A stretch of 64,000 bases of DNA from Streptomyces hygroscopicus subsp. hygroscopicus (GCF_030269125.1 NZ_BSSM01000012.1:62001-126000); one strand, 5' to 3'. Positions 26,753 through 34,525 are shown, numbered from the stretch's first letter. The notes: generated by a model from the letters alone, not told the origin. Made by a program: numbers and translations.

Positions 26753-26956
26753 TCAGTAGCCGCCGTGGCCGTGGCCGTGGCCGTGGCCGCCGTGGCCGTG
26801 GCCGTGGCCGTGACCGTGCCGGTCGCCGTGACGGTGGCCGTGGTCGTGGTCGTGGTCGTCGTGGTCGAAGCGGTCGAAGCGGTCGTCGTCGTGGTCGTGG
26901 CCGTGGTCGTGACCGCCGTGGTCACCCTTGGGCAGCAGACTGCTGAAGATAGCCAT
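26753..26956 (-). CDS. Small histidine/glycine-rich protein, likely metal-binding
   Basis: A 67-aa protein: MAIFSSLLPKGD start, then a low-complexity tail of H, G and D in which 20 of 67 residues are histidine, arranged as HDHGHDH, HDHDHGHRH, alternating HGHGHGH and ending HGHGGY. There is no cysteine, signal peptide or helix. Such tails bind Ni, Zn, Cu or Co; metal storage or chaperoning is the plausible role (inference). It has an excellent ribosome site (gggaggaacacc before the ATG). It lies between the ApbE gene and the ABC exporter. Codon repetition creates GGCCAC-type DNA repeats. Confidence 0.75.
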   Translation of the reverse strand: MAIFSSLLPKGDHGGHDHGHDHDDDRFDRFDHDDHDHDHGHRHGDRHGHGHGHGHGGHGHGHGHGGY

Positions 26957-27051
26957 GGTGTTCCTCCCGGAAAATCTCTGCACCTGGGTTACGTCCGGGG
27001 ACGGCGGTTGGATGGCTTCTCCGAGGAAAAATCTCCGCTTGAACCCCTTTT
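26957..27051 (-). promoter_or_regulatory. Leader of the histidine-rich gene with repeated GGAAAA(A)TCTC elements
   Basis: This 95-bp gap is markedly AT-richer than its surroundings. On the plus strand GGAAAATCTC (26969-26978) and GGAAAAATCTC (27025-27035) recur 56 bases apart. They are candidate regulatory sites; none matches a regulator I can name. Confidence 0.4.
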
Positions 27052-27825
27052 TCACCCCAGGTGTGCGGCCAGCCCCCCGGTGTAGCGCGCCTCACCGTCC
27101 GTCGTGAGCAGCAGTGCCTCGGTCTCGGGCAGCGTCCCAAGCCATGCGAGGCCGGCCTCCGAGCCCCGTGCGAACGCGGCCGTGGCCCAGCAGTCCGCCC
27201 AGGTCAGCCGGGGTGCCAGCACGGTCACCGACACCAGGTCCGTGACCGCGGGCCGGCCGGTGCGCGGGTCCACGATGTGCGCGCCCCGTTCGGCGGTCCC
27301 GGACGTGGCGACGGACAGCTCGGCCGCACCCGCCGCCGAGATCACCGCGGCGAGCCCGCCGGGCCGCAGGGGGTCCGCGACGCCGACCCGCCAGTCCCGC
27401 CCCGGCTCGGGCGCACCCAGCAACTGCACGTCCCCGCCGCCGTTGACGCTGACCCCGGTCACCCCGTCGACCCGGGCCAGCCGCCGCGCCGCCCGCTCGG
27501 CCGACCAGCCCTTGACGATCCCGGTGGGATCCAGCACCCCCCGGTACCGGGTGCTGAACCAGCCCTCGCTCACCCGCTCGGCCTCCGCCGCCAGCCCCAG
27601 CACCTCCGCGACCTCGGGCGCACACTGCTCCACGGCCAGCTCGCCCCGGGCCAGCCGGGACACGTCGCTGTCCTCGCGGTAGGTACTGAACACCGCGTCG
27701 ACCCGGTGCAGCCGGTCCACGACCTCTCCGAGCGCCGCCCGCACCGCACCGGCTTCCCCGCCGCGCACGTCGAAGGAGAACACGGTCCCCATGACCTCCT
27801 CCGCGTGCCGCACCGCCTCACCCAT
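27052..27825 (-). CDS. apbE: FAD:protein FMN transferase
   Basis: ApbE enzyme (257 aa) that transfers the FMN half of FAD to a Thr/Ser in target proteins, forming a phosphoester-linked flavin. Family motifs are present: MGTVFSFDV start, DPTGIVKGWSAERAA, VNGGGDVQLLG, TSGTAERGAHIVDPRTGRP and the metal-binding ADCWATAAF. Its start overlaps by 8 bases the end of the triple FMN-binding gene, so substrate and enzyme are made together. No signal peptide is visible, which is odd because the substrates are exported (see findings). Confidence 0.92.
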   Translation of the reverse strand: MGEAVRHAEEVMGTVFSFDVRGGEAGAVRAALGEVVDRLHRVDAVFSTYREDSDVSRLARGELAVEQCAPEVAEVLGLAAEAERVSEGWFSTRYRGVLDPTGIVKGWSAERAARRLARVDGVTGVSVNGGGDVQLLGAPEPGRDWRVGVADPLRPGGLAAVISAAGAAELSVATSGTAERGAHIVDPRTGRPAVTDLVSVTVLAPRLTWADCWATAAFARGSEAGLAWLGTLPETEALLLTTDGEARYTGGLAAHLG

Positions 27826-28792
27826 GGACCTGGTCCAGTGCGGACTGGAGGGACTGTTTGTAGCCGCCGCTGGTGTAGGTGGCGCCGGACACGGTGTCGA
27901 TGCGCGCGCTCCCCGCGGCCACGGCCTCCTGGTCGAGCCTGGGTACGGCCATGGCGGTCTTCTCGCTGTCGAGTCCGCCGTGGGGTGCCTGGATGGCGTC
28001 GGCTTTGGTGATCTTGCCGTTGGTGAGGGTGATGCGGACCTGGACGGGTCCGTACTGGGTCTGTGTGACGGCGCCGGTGACGGTGCGGGTGGTGGTCGTC
28101 GCCGGTTTCCGTTGGTCCAGTGCGGACTGGAGGGACTGTTTGTAGCCGTTGCTGGTGTAGGTGGCGCCGGTGACGGTGTCGATGTGGGCGTTGCCCGCGG
28201 CCACGGCTTCCTGGTCGAGTCTGGGTACGGCCATGGCGGTCTTCTTGCTGTTGAGTCCGCCGTGGGGTGCCTGGATGGCGTCGGCTTTGGTGATCTTGCC
28301 GTTGGTGAGGGTGATGCGGACCTGGACGGGTCCGTACTGGGTCTGTGTGACGGCGCCGGTGACGGTGCGGGTGGTGGTCGTCGCCGGTTTCCGTTGGTCC
28401 AGTGCGGACTGGAGGGACTGTTTGTAGCCGTTGCTGGTGTAGGTGGCGCCGGTGACGGTGTCGATGTGGGCGTTGCCCGCGGCCACGGCTTCCTGGTCGA
28501 GTCTGGGTACGGCCATGGCGGTCTTCTTGCTGTTGAGTCCGCCGTGGGGTGCCTGGATGGCGTCGGCTTTGGTGATCTTGCCGTTGGCGACGGTGATGCG
28601 GACCTGGACCGGGCCGTAGCGGGTCTGGACCGTGGTGCCGGTCAGGGTGCCGGGGGCCTGGGACGTGTCCGGCGACGGGGCCGCCGCCGAGGCCGGGCCG
28701 GTCGTCGGTTTCAGCGTCACCAGCAGGACGACGCCGGAGACGGTCGCGGCGCCGGCCAGGACGACCCGTCGTACGGGATGGCTCTTCTTCAT
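27818..28792 (-). CDS. Exported protein with three tandem FMN-binding (flavinylation) domains
   Basis: A 324-aa extracytoplasmic flavoprotein. The N-terminal hydrophobic segment after MKKSHPVRR (about 9-27) is a signal or anchor, then a short Ala/Pro/Ser linker and three FMN-bind domains with a 94-residue period. Each has RYGPVQVRIT/QYGPVQVRIT, GKITKADAIQAPHGGL and the ApbE acceptor motif DTVTGATYTS, DTVTGATYTS, DTVSGATYTS; the predicted FMN-carrying threonines are Thr117, Thr211 and Thr305. It can therefore hold three covalent FMN groups, like an electron wire. It sits between a flavohaem reductase gene (20 bases upstream) and apbE. The repeats are nearly identical in DNA. Confidence 0.9.
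   Translation of the reverse strand: MKKSHPVRRVVLAGAATVSGVVLLVTLKPTTGPASAAAPSPDTSQAPGTLTGTTVQTRYGPVQVRITVANGKITKADAIQAPHGGLNSKKTAMAVPRLDQEAVAAGNAHIDTVTGATYTSNGYKQSLQSALDQRKPATTTTRTVTGAVTQTQYGPVQVRITLTNGKITKADAIQAPHGGLNSKKTAMAVPRLDQEAVAAGNAHIDTVTGATYTSNGYKQSLQSALDQRKPATTTTRTVTGAVTQTQYGPVQVRITLTNGKITKADAIQAPHGGLDSEKTAMAVPRLDQEAVAAGSARIDTVSGATYTSGGYKQSLQSALDQVHG
27830..28660. repeat. Three 282-bp direct repeats inside the FMN-binding gene
   Basis: Units begin at 27830, 28112 and 28394. The first 194 bases of units 2 and 3 (28112-28305 and 28394-28587) are identical; units 1 and 2 are identical over their right halves (27971-28111 and 28253-28393), while the left half of unit 1 differs. Such mosaic identity points to recent duplication and internal gene conversion. 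Confidence 0.9.
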
Positions 28793-28811
28793 CGGCCTCT
28801 CGCTCCCGGTC

Positions 28812-30194
28812 CTACATCTCGAAGGACTCGTGGTGGATGCGCCGGGCGGGGACCCCCGCGCCGCGCAGTGCCTCGTACACCGCGTGCGTGAACCCGGCCG
28901 GGCCGCACATGAAGACGTCGTGCCGGTGGAGGTCCGGGATCTTCTGGCGCAGGTTCTCCGAAGAGATGTCGGGACGCACGCCGTCCGGGCCGTTCACCGC
29001 GTAGATCAGCCGGGCGTCCCGCTCCTCGGCGATCGCCGCCAGCTCGTCCCACAGCGCCAGGTCCTGTGTGCTGCTCGCCCGGTACAGCAGCGTGATGTCA
29101 CCGGCCCCGCCGGGCAGCGTCTCGAACAGCGCCCGCATCGGCGTGATGCCCACGCCACCCGCGACCAGCAGCACCTTGCCCCGGCTGCGTCGCTGCGCGG
29201 TGAGCGCGCCGTACGGGCCCTCGGCCCACACCCGGGTGCCGGGCCGCAGCTCGCGCAGCCGTTCGCTGTGGTCGCCGATCGCCTTGACCGTGATCCGCAG
29301 CAGCTCCGGGCGGGGCGCCGCCGACAGGGAGTACGGGTGGGAGCTGAACCGCATCCCGGGGGCCAGGAAGCGCCAGCGGAAGAAGTGGCCCGCCTCCGCG
29401 CCCATCCGGTGCAGCCGCTGCCCGCGGATCAGCACCGACACGATGCCCGGGGTCTCCTCCACGACCGCCTCCACCCGCAGCCGGTGCCTGCGGTTCAGCC
29501 GGATCGGGACGATGATCCGGTACCAGCACACCAGCGCGGTGACCACGCCGTACAGGCCGTACCAGAACGTCTTGGCCGCGGGCGTCACCGCGAAGTCGTT
29601 GCCGGTGCTGATCTGGTGCCAGAAGGTCAGGAACACCGCCGCGTAGGTCAGCAGATGGAGGTGGTACCAGGTGTCGTACGGCATCCGGCGGCGGACCCGG
29701 CCGATCGACGTCAGCCCGATGAGCACCAGCAGACCGGTGCCGGCCGCCGCCTTGCCCATGTCGGGCATCTGCTCGACCGACTCGACGGTCTCCCGCACGA
29801 TGCCGCCGAGCGGCCGGCCCGCCTGGAGCGTGTACGCCCACATCGTGAGCACGACGTGCGCCACGACCAGGCTCAGGGTGTACCGGCCGGTCATCGCGTG
29901 CCAGCGGGCCACCCGGTCCGAGCCGACCCGCCGCTCCAGCGCCGGGACGCGGGCCATCTGGAGCACCACCAGCGCCATCAGGTAGCCGGCCAGCAGTCCG
30001 GTGATCCGGCCCGCGTTGAGGATCCGGCCCGTGTTGCCTTCGACGGCCGGTGTGTCGTGCCACCAGAGCCAGAGCACGGCGGCCGCGCCGGCCCAGACCA
30101 GGAGCAGCAGCGGCACGGCGGGTGAGCGGCGCGGTCGTATCCGGCGCGTCGTCTGCCGCCGTGCGGCGCGTCCGCCCGCGAGGGTGGTGGTCAT
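28812..30194 (-). CDS. Ferric-reductase-like flavohaem oxidoreductase (copy A)
   Basis: Membrane electron carrier (460 aa) of the FRE/NOX type. The N-terminal half has about six helices with haem-ligand histidines in RWHAMTGRYTLSLVVAH and YHLHLLTYAAVFLTFWHQ; the C-terminal half is a cytoplasmic FNR unit with FAD motif SHPYSLS, FRWRFL, NAD(P)H motif VAGGVGITPMRAL and MCGPAGF. It should carry electrons from NAD(P)H through FAD and two haems to the outside. The start MTTTLAGG follows a good ribosome site (ggaggaacc). A paralogue lies upstream; each is followed by its own FMN-binding gene. Confidence 0.9.
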   Translation of the reverse strand: MTTTLAGGRAARRQTTRRIRPRRSPAVPLLLLVWAGAAAVLWLWWHDTPAVEGNTGRILNAGRITGLLAGYLMALVVLQMARVPALERRVGSDRVARWHAMTGRYTLSLVVAHVVLTMWAYTLQAGRPLGGIVRETVESVEQMPDMGKAAAGTGLLVLIGLTSIGRVRRRMPYDTWYHLHLLTYAAVFLTFWHQISTGNDFAVTPAAKTFWYGLYGVVTALVCWYRIIVPIRLNRRHRLRVEAVVEETPGIVSVLIRGQRLHRMGAEAGHFFRWRFLAPGMRFSSHPYSLSAAPRPELLRITVKAIGDHSERLRELRPGTRVWAEGPYGALTAQRRSRGKVLLVAGGVGITPMRALFETLPGGAGDITLLYRASSTQDLALWDELAAIAEERDARLIYAVNGPDGVRPDISSENLRQKIPDLHRHDVFMCGPAGFTHAVYEALRGAGVPARRIHHESFEM

Positions 30195-30253
30195 GGTTCC
30201 TCCGTCCGGCCCCGGGCGCGGGCCCTCAGTGGCGTCTCGCATCGGTCGGGTGC

Positions 30254-30709
30254 TCAGCGGCCCGCCGCGTCCAGCGCGGACTGCAGGGACTGCCGGTAGC
30301 CGGTGCTGGTGTACGTGGCGCCGGAGACCATGTCGATCTCCGCGCTCTGCGCGGCCAGCGCCTCACGCCGCAACTGGGGGAGTGCATAGCTGTTGATCTC
30401 CTGGTCGCGCGGGTTGTCCTTGGGGTACTGGACGGCCGTCACGTCGGTGAGCTTGCCGTCCTTGATGGTCACCCGCACCTGGACCGGACCCCAGCGGGTC
30501 TGCTCGGTCTGTCCGGTGACGGTCTTGGCGGCACCTCCGGGGGTGGCGGGCGCGCTCGCACTGCCCTGGGGGGTCGGAGTCGACGCGCCCGCGACAAGAC
30601 CCGAACTGGTGTGCGGCTTCAGGGACAGCAGCAGCACCATAGCGGAGGCCGTCGCGGCGCTCGCCAGGACGATGCGGCGCAGGGGCCGGTTCTTCCTCAA
30701 TGCGTGCAT
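30254..30709 (-). CDS. Exported single FMN-binding domain protein
   Basis: A 151-aa relative of the triple-domain protein. After a basic start (MHALRKNRPLRR) a hydrophobic segment at about 13-30 anchors or exports it, then a Ser/Thr/Pro linker and one FMN-bind domain with RWGPVQVRVT, GKLTDVTAVQYPKDN and acceptor motif DMVSGATYTS, placing the FMN on Thr132. Start 30709 is chosen because it directly precedes the signal segment and has gagg eight bases upstream; it begins 10 bases after the copy B reductase stop. The RDQEIN segment replaces the triple-domain APHGGLNSKK loop, so the flavin surroundings differ. Confidence 0.88.
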   Translation of the reverse strand: MHALRKNRPLRRIVLASAATASAMVLLLSLKPHTSSGLVAGASTPTPQGSASAPATPGGAAKTVTGQTEQTRWGPVQVRVTIKDGKLTDVTAVQYPKDNPRDQEINSYALPQLRREALAAQSAEIDMVSGATYTSTGYRQSLQSALDAAGR

Positions 30710-30719
30710 TGCTTGCGCC

Positions 30720-32072
30720 TCACAGTTCGAACGACTCGTGATGGATGCGGCGATCCGGCAAACCGGCTGCACGCAGGGCCTGGTAGACGTCCTGGGCGAA
30801 CGCGTGCGGCCCGCAGATGTAGACGTCGTGGCCGGGCAGATCGGGAATGTTCGAGTGCAGCGACTCGGCCGTGATGTGAGGTCGCTCACCCCGCGGACCG
30901 TTCAGCGCGTAGAGCACCCTGGCGCCGCGCCACCGGGCTATCGCCTCCAGCTCACCGCCCAGCGCCAGGTCCGCCGCCGAGCGCGCCCGGTACAGCAGGG
31001 TGACCTCCCCGGGCAGCGTCTCGAACAGGGCGCGCAGCGGGGTGATGCCGACGCCGGCCGCGATGAGCAGGGACCGGTGGCTGGTGGCCCGGTCGGCGGT
31101 CAGCGCGCCGTAGGGACCCTCCACCCACACCCGGGTGCCGGGCCTGAGCAGGGCCACCGCCGCGCTGTGGTCGCCCAGCGCCTTCACCGTGATCCGGAGC
31201 AGATCCGGACGGGGCGGCGCCGACAGGGAGTACGGCGTGGACGTCCAGGCCATGCCCGACGCGAGGAACCGCCACCGGAAGAACTGCCCCGGCCGCGCGC
31301 CCAGCCGGTCGAGATCCCGCCCGCGCACCACGACCGAGAACACGCCCGGCGCCTCCTGCTGAACCGAGTCGACCCGCAGCCGGTGGCGCCGGTTGAGCCG
31401 GACCGGCGCGAGGACCCGGAACCAGATCACGAGCGCCGCGACCCCGAGGTACAGCGCGTACCAGGCGGCGGTGGCGACCGGCTCGCCGTTGAACTGCTCG
31501 CCCAGCGACACCTGGTGGAAGAAGGACAGGAACACGGCCGCGTACGTGAGCAGATGGACGTAGTACCAGAACTCGTGGCGGACACGGCGCCGGGCGGCCC
31601 GCGCGGAGGTGACGCCGACCGCGAACAGGATCACCGTGCCCGCGGTGGCCTTCAGCATGTCCGGGTAGTCCAGCACCACGGTGACCGTCTCGTGCCACAG
31701 CGACGCACGGTCCTGCGCGGCGTACCCGGCGAGGATCAGCGCGACGTGCGCGACGAGCAGGCACACCGTGTACCGCCCGGCCATCGCGTGCCAGCGGGAC
31801 ACCCGGTCCGAGCCCACCCGGTTCTCCAGCAGCGGCACCCGCGCCATCAGGCCGACCAGCACCGCGCAGGCGTACCCGCACAGCAGCCCGGAGAGCCGCC
31901 CCGCCCCGGTCAGCCAGCCCGCCGCGCCGACCACGGAGGCGGTGTCCGCCCACCAGAGCGCGAACACGGCCGCCGCCCCCGCCCACAGCACGGCCAGCAG
32001 GGGCCCTGCCGGGGAGCGCCGCGCGGTCCCCGGCAGCGGTGGCGCCGCCCGCCTCATGTCCACGGTCGTCAT
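30720..32072 (-). CDS. Ferric-reductase-like flavohaem oxidoreductase (copy B)
   Basis: Paralogue of copy A (450 aa) and first gene of the minus-strand electron-transfer operon. Haem histidines occur in RWHAMAGRYTVCLLVAH and YYVHLLTYAAVFLSFFHQ; the FNR part has FRWRFL, STPYSLS, AAGVGITPLRAL and ICGPHAF, and the protein ends RRIHHESFEL, nearly as copy A (RRIHHESFEM). The start MTTVDMRR follows aagggag. The pairing of each reductase with an FMN-binding gene suggests duplication of a two-gene module. The promoter should lie in the gap shared with the divergent response regulator. Confidence 0.9.
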   Translation of the reverse strand: MTTVDMRRAAPPLPGTARRSPAGPLLAVLWAGAAAVFALWWADTASVVGAAGWLTGAGRLSGLLCGYACAVLVGLMARVPLLENRVGSDRVSRWHAMAGRYTVCLLVAHVALILAGYAAQDRASLWHETVTVVLDYPDMLKATAGTVILFAVGVTSARAARRRVRHEFWYYVHLLTYAAVFLSFFHQVSLGEQFNGEPVATAAWYALYLGVAALVIWFRVLAPVRLNRRHRLRVDSVQQEAPGVFSVVVRGRDLDRLGARPGQFFRWRFLASGMAWTSTPYSLSAPPRPDLLRITVKALGDHSAAVALLRPGTRVWVEGPYGALTADRATSHRSLLIAAGVGITPLRALFETLPGEVTLLYRARSAADLALGGELEAIARWRGARVLYALNGPRGERPHITAESLHSNIPDLPGHDVYICGPHAFAQDVYQALRAAGLPDRRIHHESFEL

Positions 32073-32185
32073 CCGTGCCGCTCCCTTCGTCCGCCGCCGG
32101 CCCACCGGCCGGCCACGCCACTGTGCTGGCCGAAGTTCTGAGGCACCTCTCAAAACGGGGCCTCGGGCCGGGTCTTTGAGGGCTT

Positions 32186-32275
32186 TCTCACAGAGGTCTC
32201 AGAGACCTCTCACAAACCGCCCTGACCAGGAGGTACGACACCCTGCCGAGCCCACTCAGAGGAAACTCAGAGCCA
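32186..32275. promoter_or_regulatory. 11-bp tandem repeat arrays, candidate OmpR-type operator
   Basis: Three contiguous 11-mers, TCTCACAGAGG, TCTCAGAGACC and TCTCACAAACC (32186-32218), and two more, ACTCAGAGGAA and ACTCAGAGCCA (32254-32275). A related TCTCAAAACGG is at 32148. An 11-bp direct-repeat period is typical for OmpR/PhoB-family regulators. The region separates the two-component genes from the electron-transfer operon. Confidence 0.7.
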
Positions 32276-32321
32276 CCGCGGCGACCGGTCCGCGCGCGCA
32301 CCCGCGATGCTGGAAGGCGCG

Positions 32322-33065
32322 ATGAACACGACCCGTTCCGGCCGCCCGGCCCTCACCCGCCCCGACGGCACGCCGCTGCGCGTCCTCGTCGTGGACGACG
32401 ACCCCGACCTCGCCGAGGTGCTCACCGGCGCCCTGCGCTACGAGGGCTGGCAGGTGCGCGCCGCCGCCGACGGCGCCGCCGCCCTCGCCGCGGCGCGCGA
32501 GCTGACCCCCGACGCCGTCGTCCTGGACGTGATGCTCCCCGACATGGACGGCTTCACGGTGCTGCGCCGGCTGCACGAGACCCAGCCGGAGGTGTGCGTG
32601 CTCTTCCTCACCGCGCGGGACGCGGTCGAGGACCGGATAGCGGGGATCACCGCGGGCGGCGACGACTACGTCACCAAGCCCTTCAGCCTGGAGGAGGTCG
32701 TGGCCCGGCTGCGCGGGCTGCTGCGTCGCGCCGGGATGGCCCGCCGCCCGGAGGAGGAGGACCCCGGCCTGGTCGTGGGCGACCTGGTGATGGACGAGGA
32801 CGCCCGCGAGGTGACCCGGGCCGGCGAACTGATCGAACTCTCGCCGACCGAGTTCGAACTCCTGCGCTTCCTGATGCGCAACCCCCGCCGCGTGCTCAGC
32901 AAGGCGCAGATCCTCGACCGGGTCTGGTCCTACGACTTCGGCGGCCGTGCCCATGTGGTCGAGCTGTACATCTCCTACCTGCGCAAGAAGATCGACGCGG
33001 GTCGCGAGCCGATGATCCACACGGTGCGCGGGGCGGGGTACGTGCTGAAGCCGGTGACCACGTGA
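32322..33065 (+). CDS. OmpR-family response regulator
   Basis: Two-component regulator of 247 aa. The receiver domain (about 19-132) has the acidic pocket VVDDD, phosphoacceptor Asp69 in VVLDVMLPDMDG, and conserved Thr and Lys in FLTARD and VTKPFS. The C-terminal winged helix (about 148-245) shows ELSPTEFELLRFLMRNPRRVLS and VELYISYLRKKID. The start at 32322 follows ggaagg; an ATG five codons upstream is possible. It overlaps the kinase gene by GTGA. It is divergent from the flavin/haem operon and close to 11-bp repeats, so it probably controls that operon and itself. Confidence 0.93.
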   Translation: MNTTRSGRPALTRPDGTPLRVLVVDDDPDLAEVLTGALRYEGWQVRAAADGAAALAAARELTPDAVVLDVMLPDMDGFTVLRRLHETQPEVCVLFLTARDAVEDRIAGITAGGDDYVTKPFSLEEVVARLRGLLRRAGMARRPEEEDPGLVVGDLVMDEDAREVTRAGELIELSPTEFELLRFLMRNPRRVLSKAQILDRVWSYDFGGRAHVVELYISYLRKKIDAGREPMIHTVRGAGYVLKPVTT

Positions 33066-34525
33066 GCCTCCTCGCCCGGCTGCCCCGCTTCCGCACCCTG
33101 CGCGCCCGGCTCACCTTCGGCCTGGTGGTGCTGCTGGCGGTGAGCTGCGCCGCGGTCGGCGTGGCCGCCGTGGTCGAGCTGAACGGTTTCCTCACCCAGC
33201 GCCTGGACGAACAGCTCGCCCAGGTCGGCACCCGGTTCCCGGAAAGCCTGGAGCACCACGGCAAGCCGCCCAACGACCACGACGGCGACGAGCGGGCCGA
33301 CACCCGCCGGATGGCCACCGGCACCTTCGGCGCCCGACTCGTGCACGGCACCGTCACCCACAAGGGCCTCATCCGCTCCGGTGACCTCTCCGTCGACCTG
33401 AACGTCGCCCTGACCGCGCGCGACACCGCCCGGCTCGGCCGTGTTCCGGTCGACGGCCGCCCGCACACCGTCGAACTCTCCACGCTCGGCGACTACCGCG
33501 TCGTCGCCACCCCCGGCCACGACGGCGACGTGCTGATGGCCGGGCTCTCCCTGGAGCCGGTCGAGGCCACGGTGCACCGCCTGGTACTGGTCGCCGGGGT
33601 CGTCTTCGGCCTCGCCCTGGTCACGGCCGGGGTGACCGGCGCCCTCTGGGTCCGCTGGTCCCTGCGCCCCCTCGGCCGGGTCACCGCCACCGCCACCCGG
33701 GTCAGCGAACTCCCGCTCGCCAGCGGCGAGGTCGCGCTGCCCCCGCGCGCCCCGGACGCCGATCCGCACAGCGAGGTCGGCCAGGTCGCCGCGGCCCTCA
33801 ACGGCATGCTCGGCCATGTCGAGGACGCGCTCACCAAGCGGCACGCCAGCGAGGAGCGGCTGCGCCGGTTCGCCGCCGACGCCAGCCACGAGCTGCGCAC
33901 CCCGGTCGCCTCGATCCGCGGCCACTCGGAACTGGCCCTGCTGCACCCGGGCCCGGTGCCGCCGGAGGTTACGCGGGCCCTGGAGCGGATCGCCGCCGAG
34001 TCCTCGCGGATGGGGCTGATGGTGGACGACCTGCTGCTGCTCGCCCGCCTCGACGCGGGCCGCCCGCTGGAGCGCGGCCCGGTCGACCTGACGCGGCTGG
34101 TCCTGGACGCGGTCACCGACGCCCGCGCCGCCGGACCCGGACATCGCTGGACGCTGGACCTCCCGGAGGACCCGGTCACGGTCCCCGGCGACGCCCACCG
34201 GCTCCAGCAGGTGCTGGCCAACCTGTTGGCCAACGCGCGTTCGCACACGCCCGCGGGCACCACGGTCACCGTCACCCTGGAGACCCGCCCCGGCGCCGCC
34301 CTCCTCTCCGTCCACGACGACGGTCCCGGTATCCCCGCGGACCTCCGCTCCGCGGTCTTCGAGCGCTTCACCCGGGCCGACCACCGCCGCCGCGGCGACG
34401 CGTCCGCCACGGGCGCGGGGCTCGGACTGTCGATCGTGGCGGCGGTGGTGGAGGCGCACAGGGGGACGGTGGAGGTGGAGAGCGTGCCGGGCTCCACGAC
34501 GTTCCGGGTCGCCTTGCCCCTCTGA
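33062..34525 (+). CDS. Sensor histidine kinase
   Basis: Partner of the adjacent response regulator (487 aa from a GTG that overlaps its stop). Helix 1 at about 18-40 and helix 2 at about 172-197 bracket a ~130-residue extracytoplasmic sensor region that contains a His/Asp-rich patch (LEHHGKPPNDHDGDERAD). HAMP follows (about 198-265), then HisKA with phosphorylated His276 in DASHELRTPVAS and a HATPase domain with NLLANARSHTP, DDGPGIP and GAGLGLSIV. The patch could bind metal ions, which would fit a metal-reduction role for the divergent operon, but this is inference. Confidence 0.93.
   Translation: MSLLARLPRFRTLRARLTFGLVVLLAVSCAAVGVAAVVELNGFLTQRLDEQLAQVGTRFPESLEHHGKPPNDHDGDERADTRRMATGTFGARLVHGTVTHKGLIRSGDLSVDLNVALTARDTARLGRVPVDGRPHTVELSTLGDYRVVATPGHDGDVLMAGLSLEPVEATVHRLVLVAGVVFGLALVTAGVTGALWVRWSLRPLGRVTATATRVSELPLASGEVALPPRAPDADPHSEVGQVAAALNGMLGHVEDALTKRHASEERLRRFAADASHELRTPVASIRGHSELALLHPGPVPPEVTRALERIAAESSRMGLMVDDLLLLARLDAGRPLERGPVDLTRLVLDAVTDARAAGPGHRWTLDLPEDPVTVPGDAHRLQQVLANLLANARSHTPAGTTVTVTLETRPGAALLSVHDDGPGIPADLRSAVFERFTRADHRRRGDASATGAGLGLSIVAAVVEAHRGTVEVESVPGSTTFRVALPL

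Noticed and set aside
26753..26956. Histidine-rich gene as a RiPP precursor for the neighbouring ABC exporter
   Set aside because: No leader/core pattern, Cys, Ser or Thr modification sites, and no maturase-type enzyme nearby; metal binding fits better.
27830..28660. CRISPR-like or transposon repeat
   Set aside because: The 282-bp units are in frame coding repeats of the FMN-binding domain with no spacers, inverted ends or transposase.
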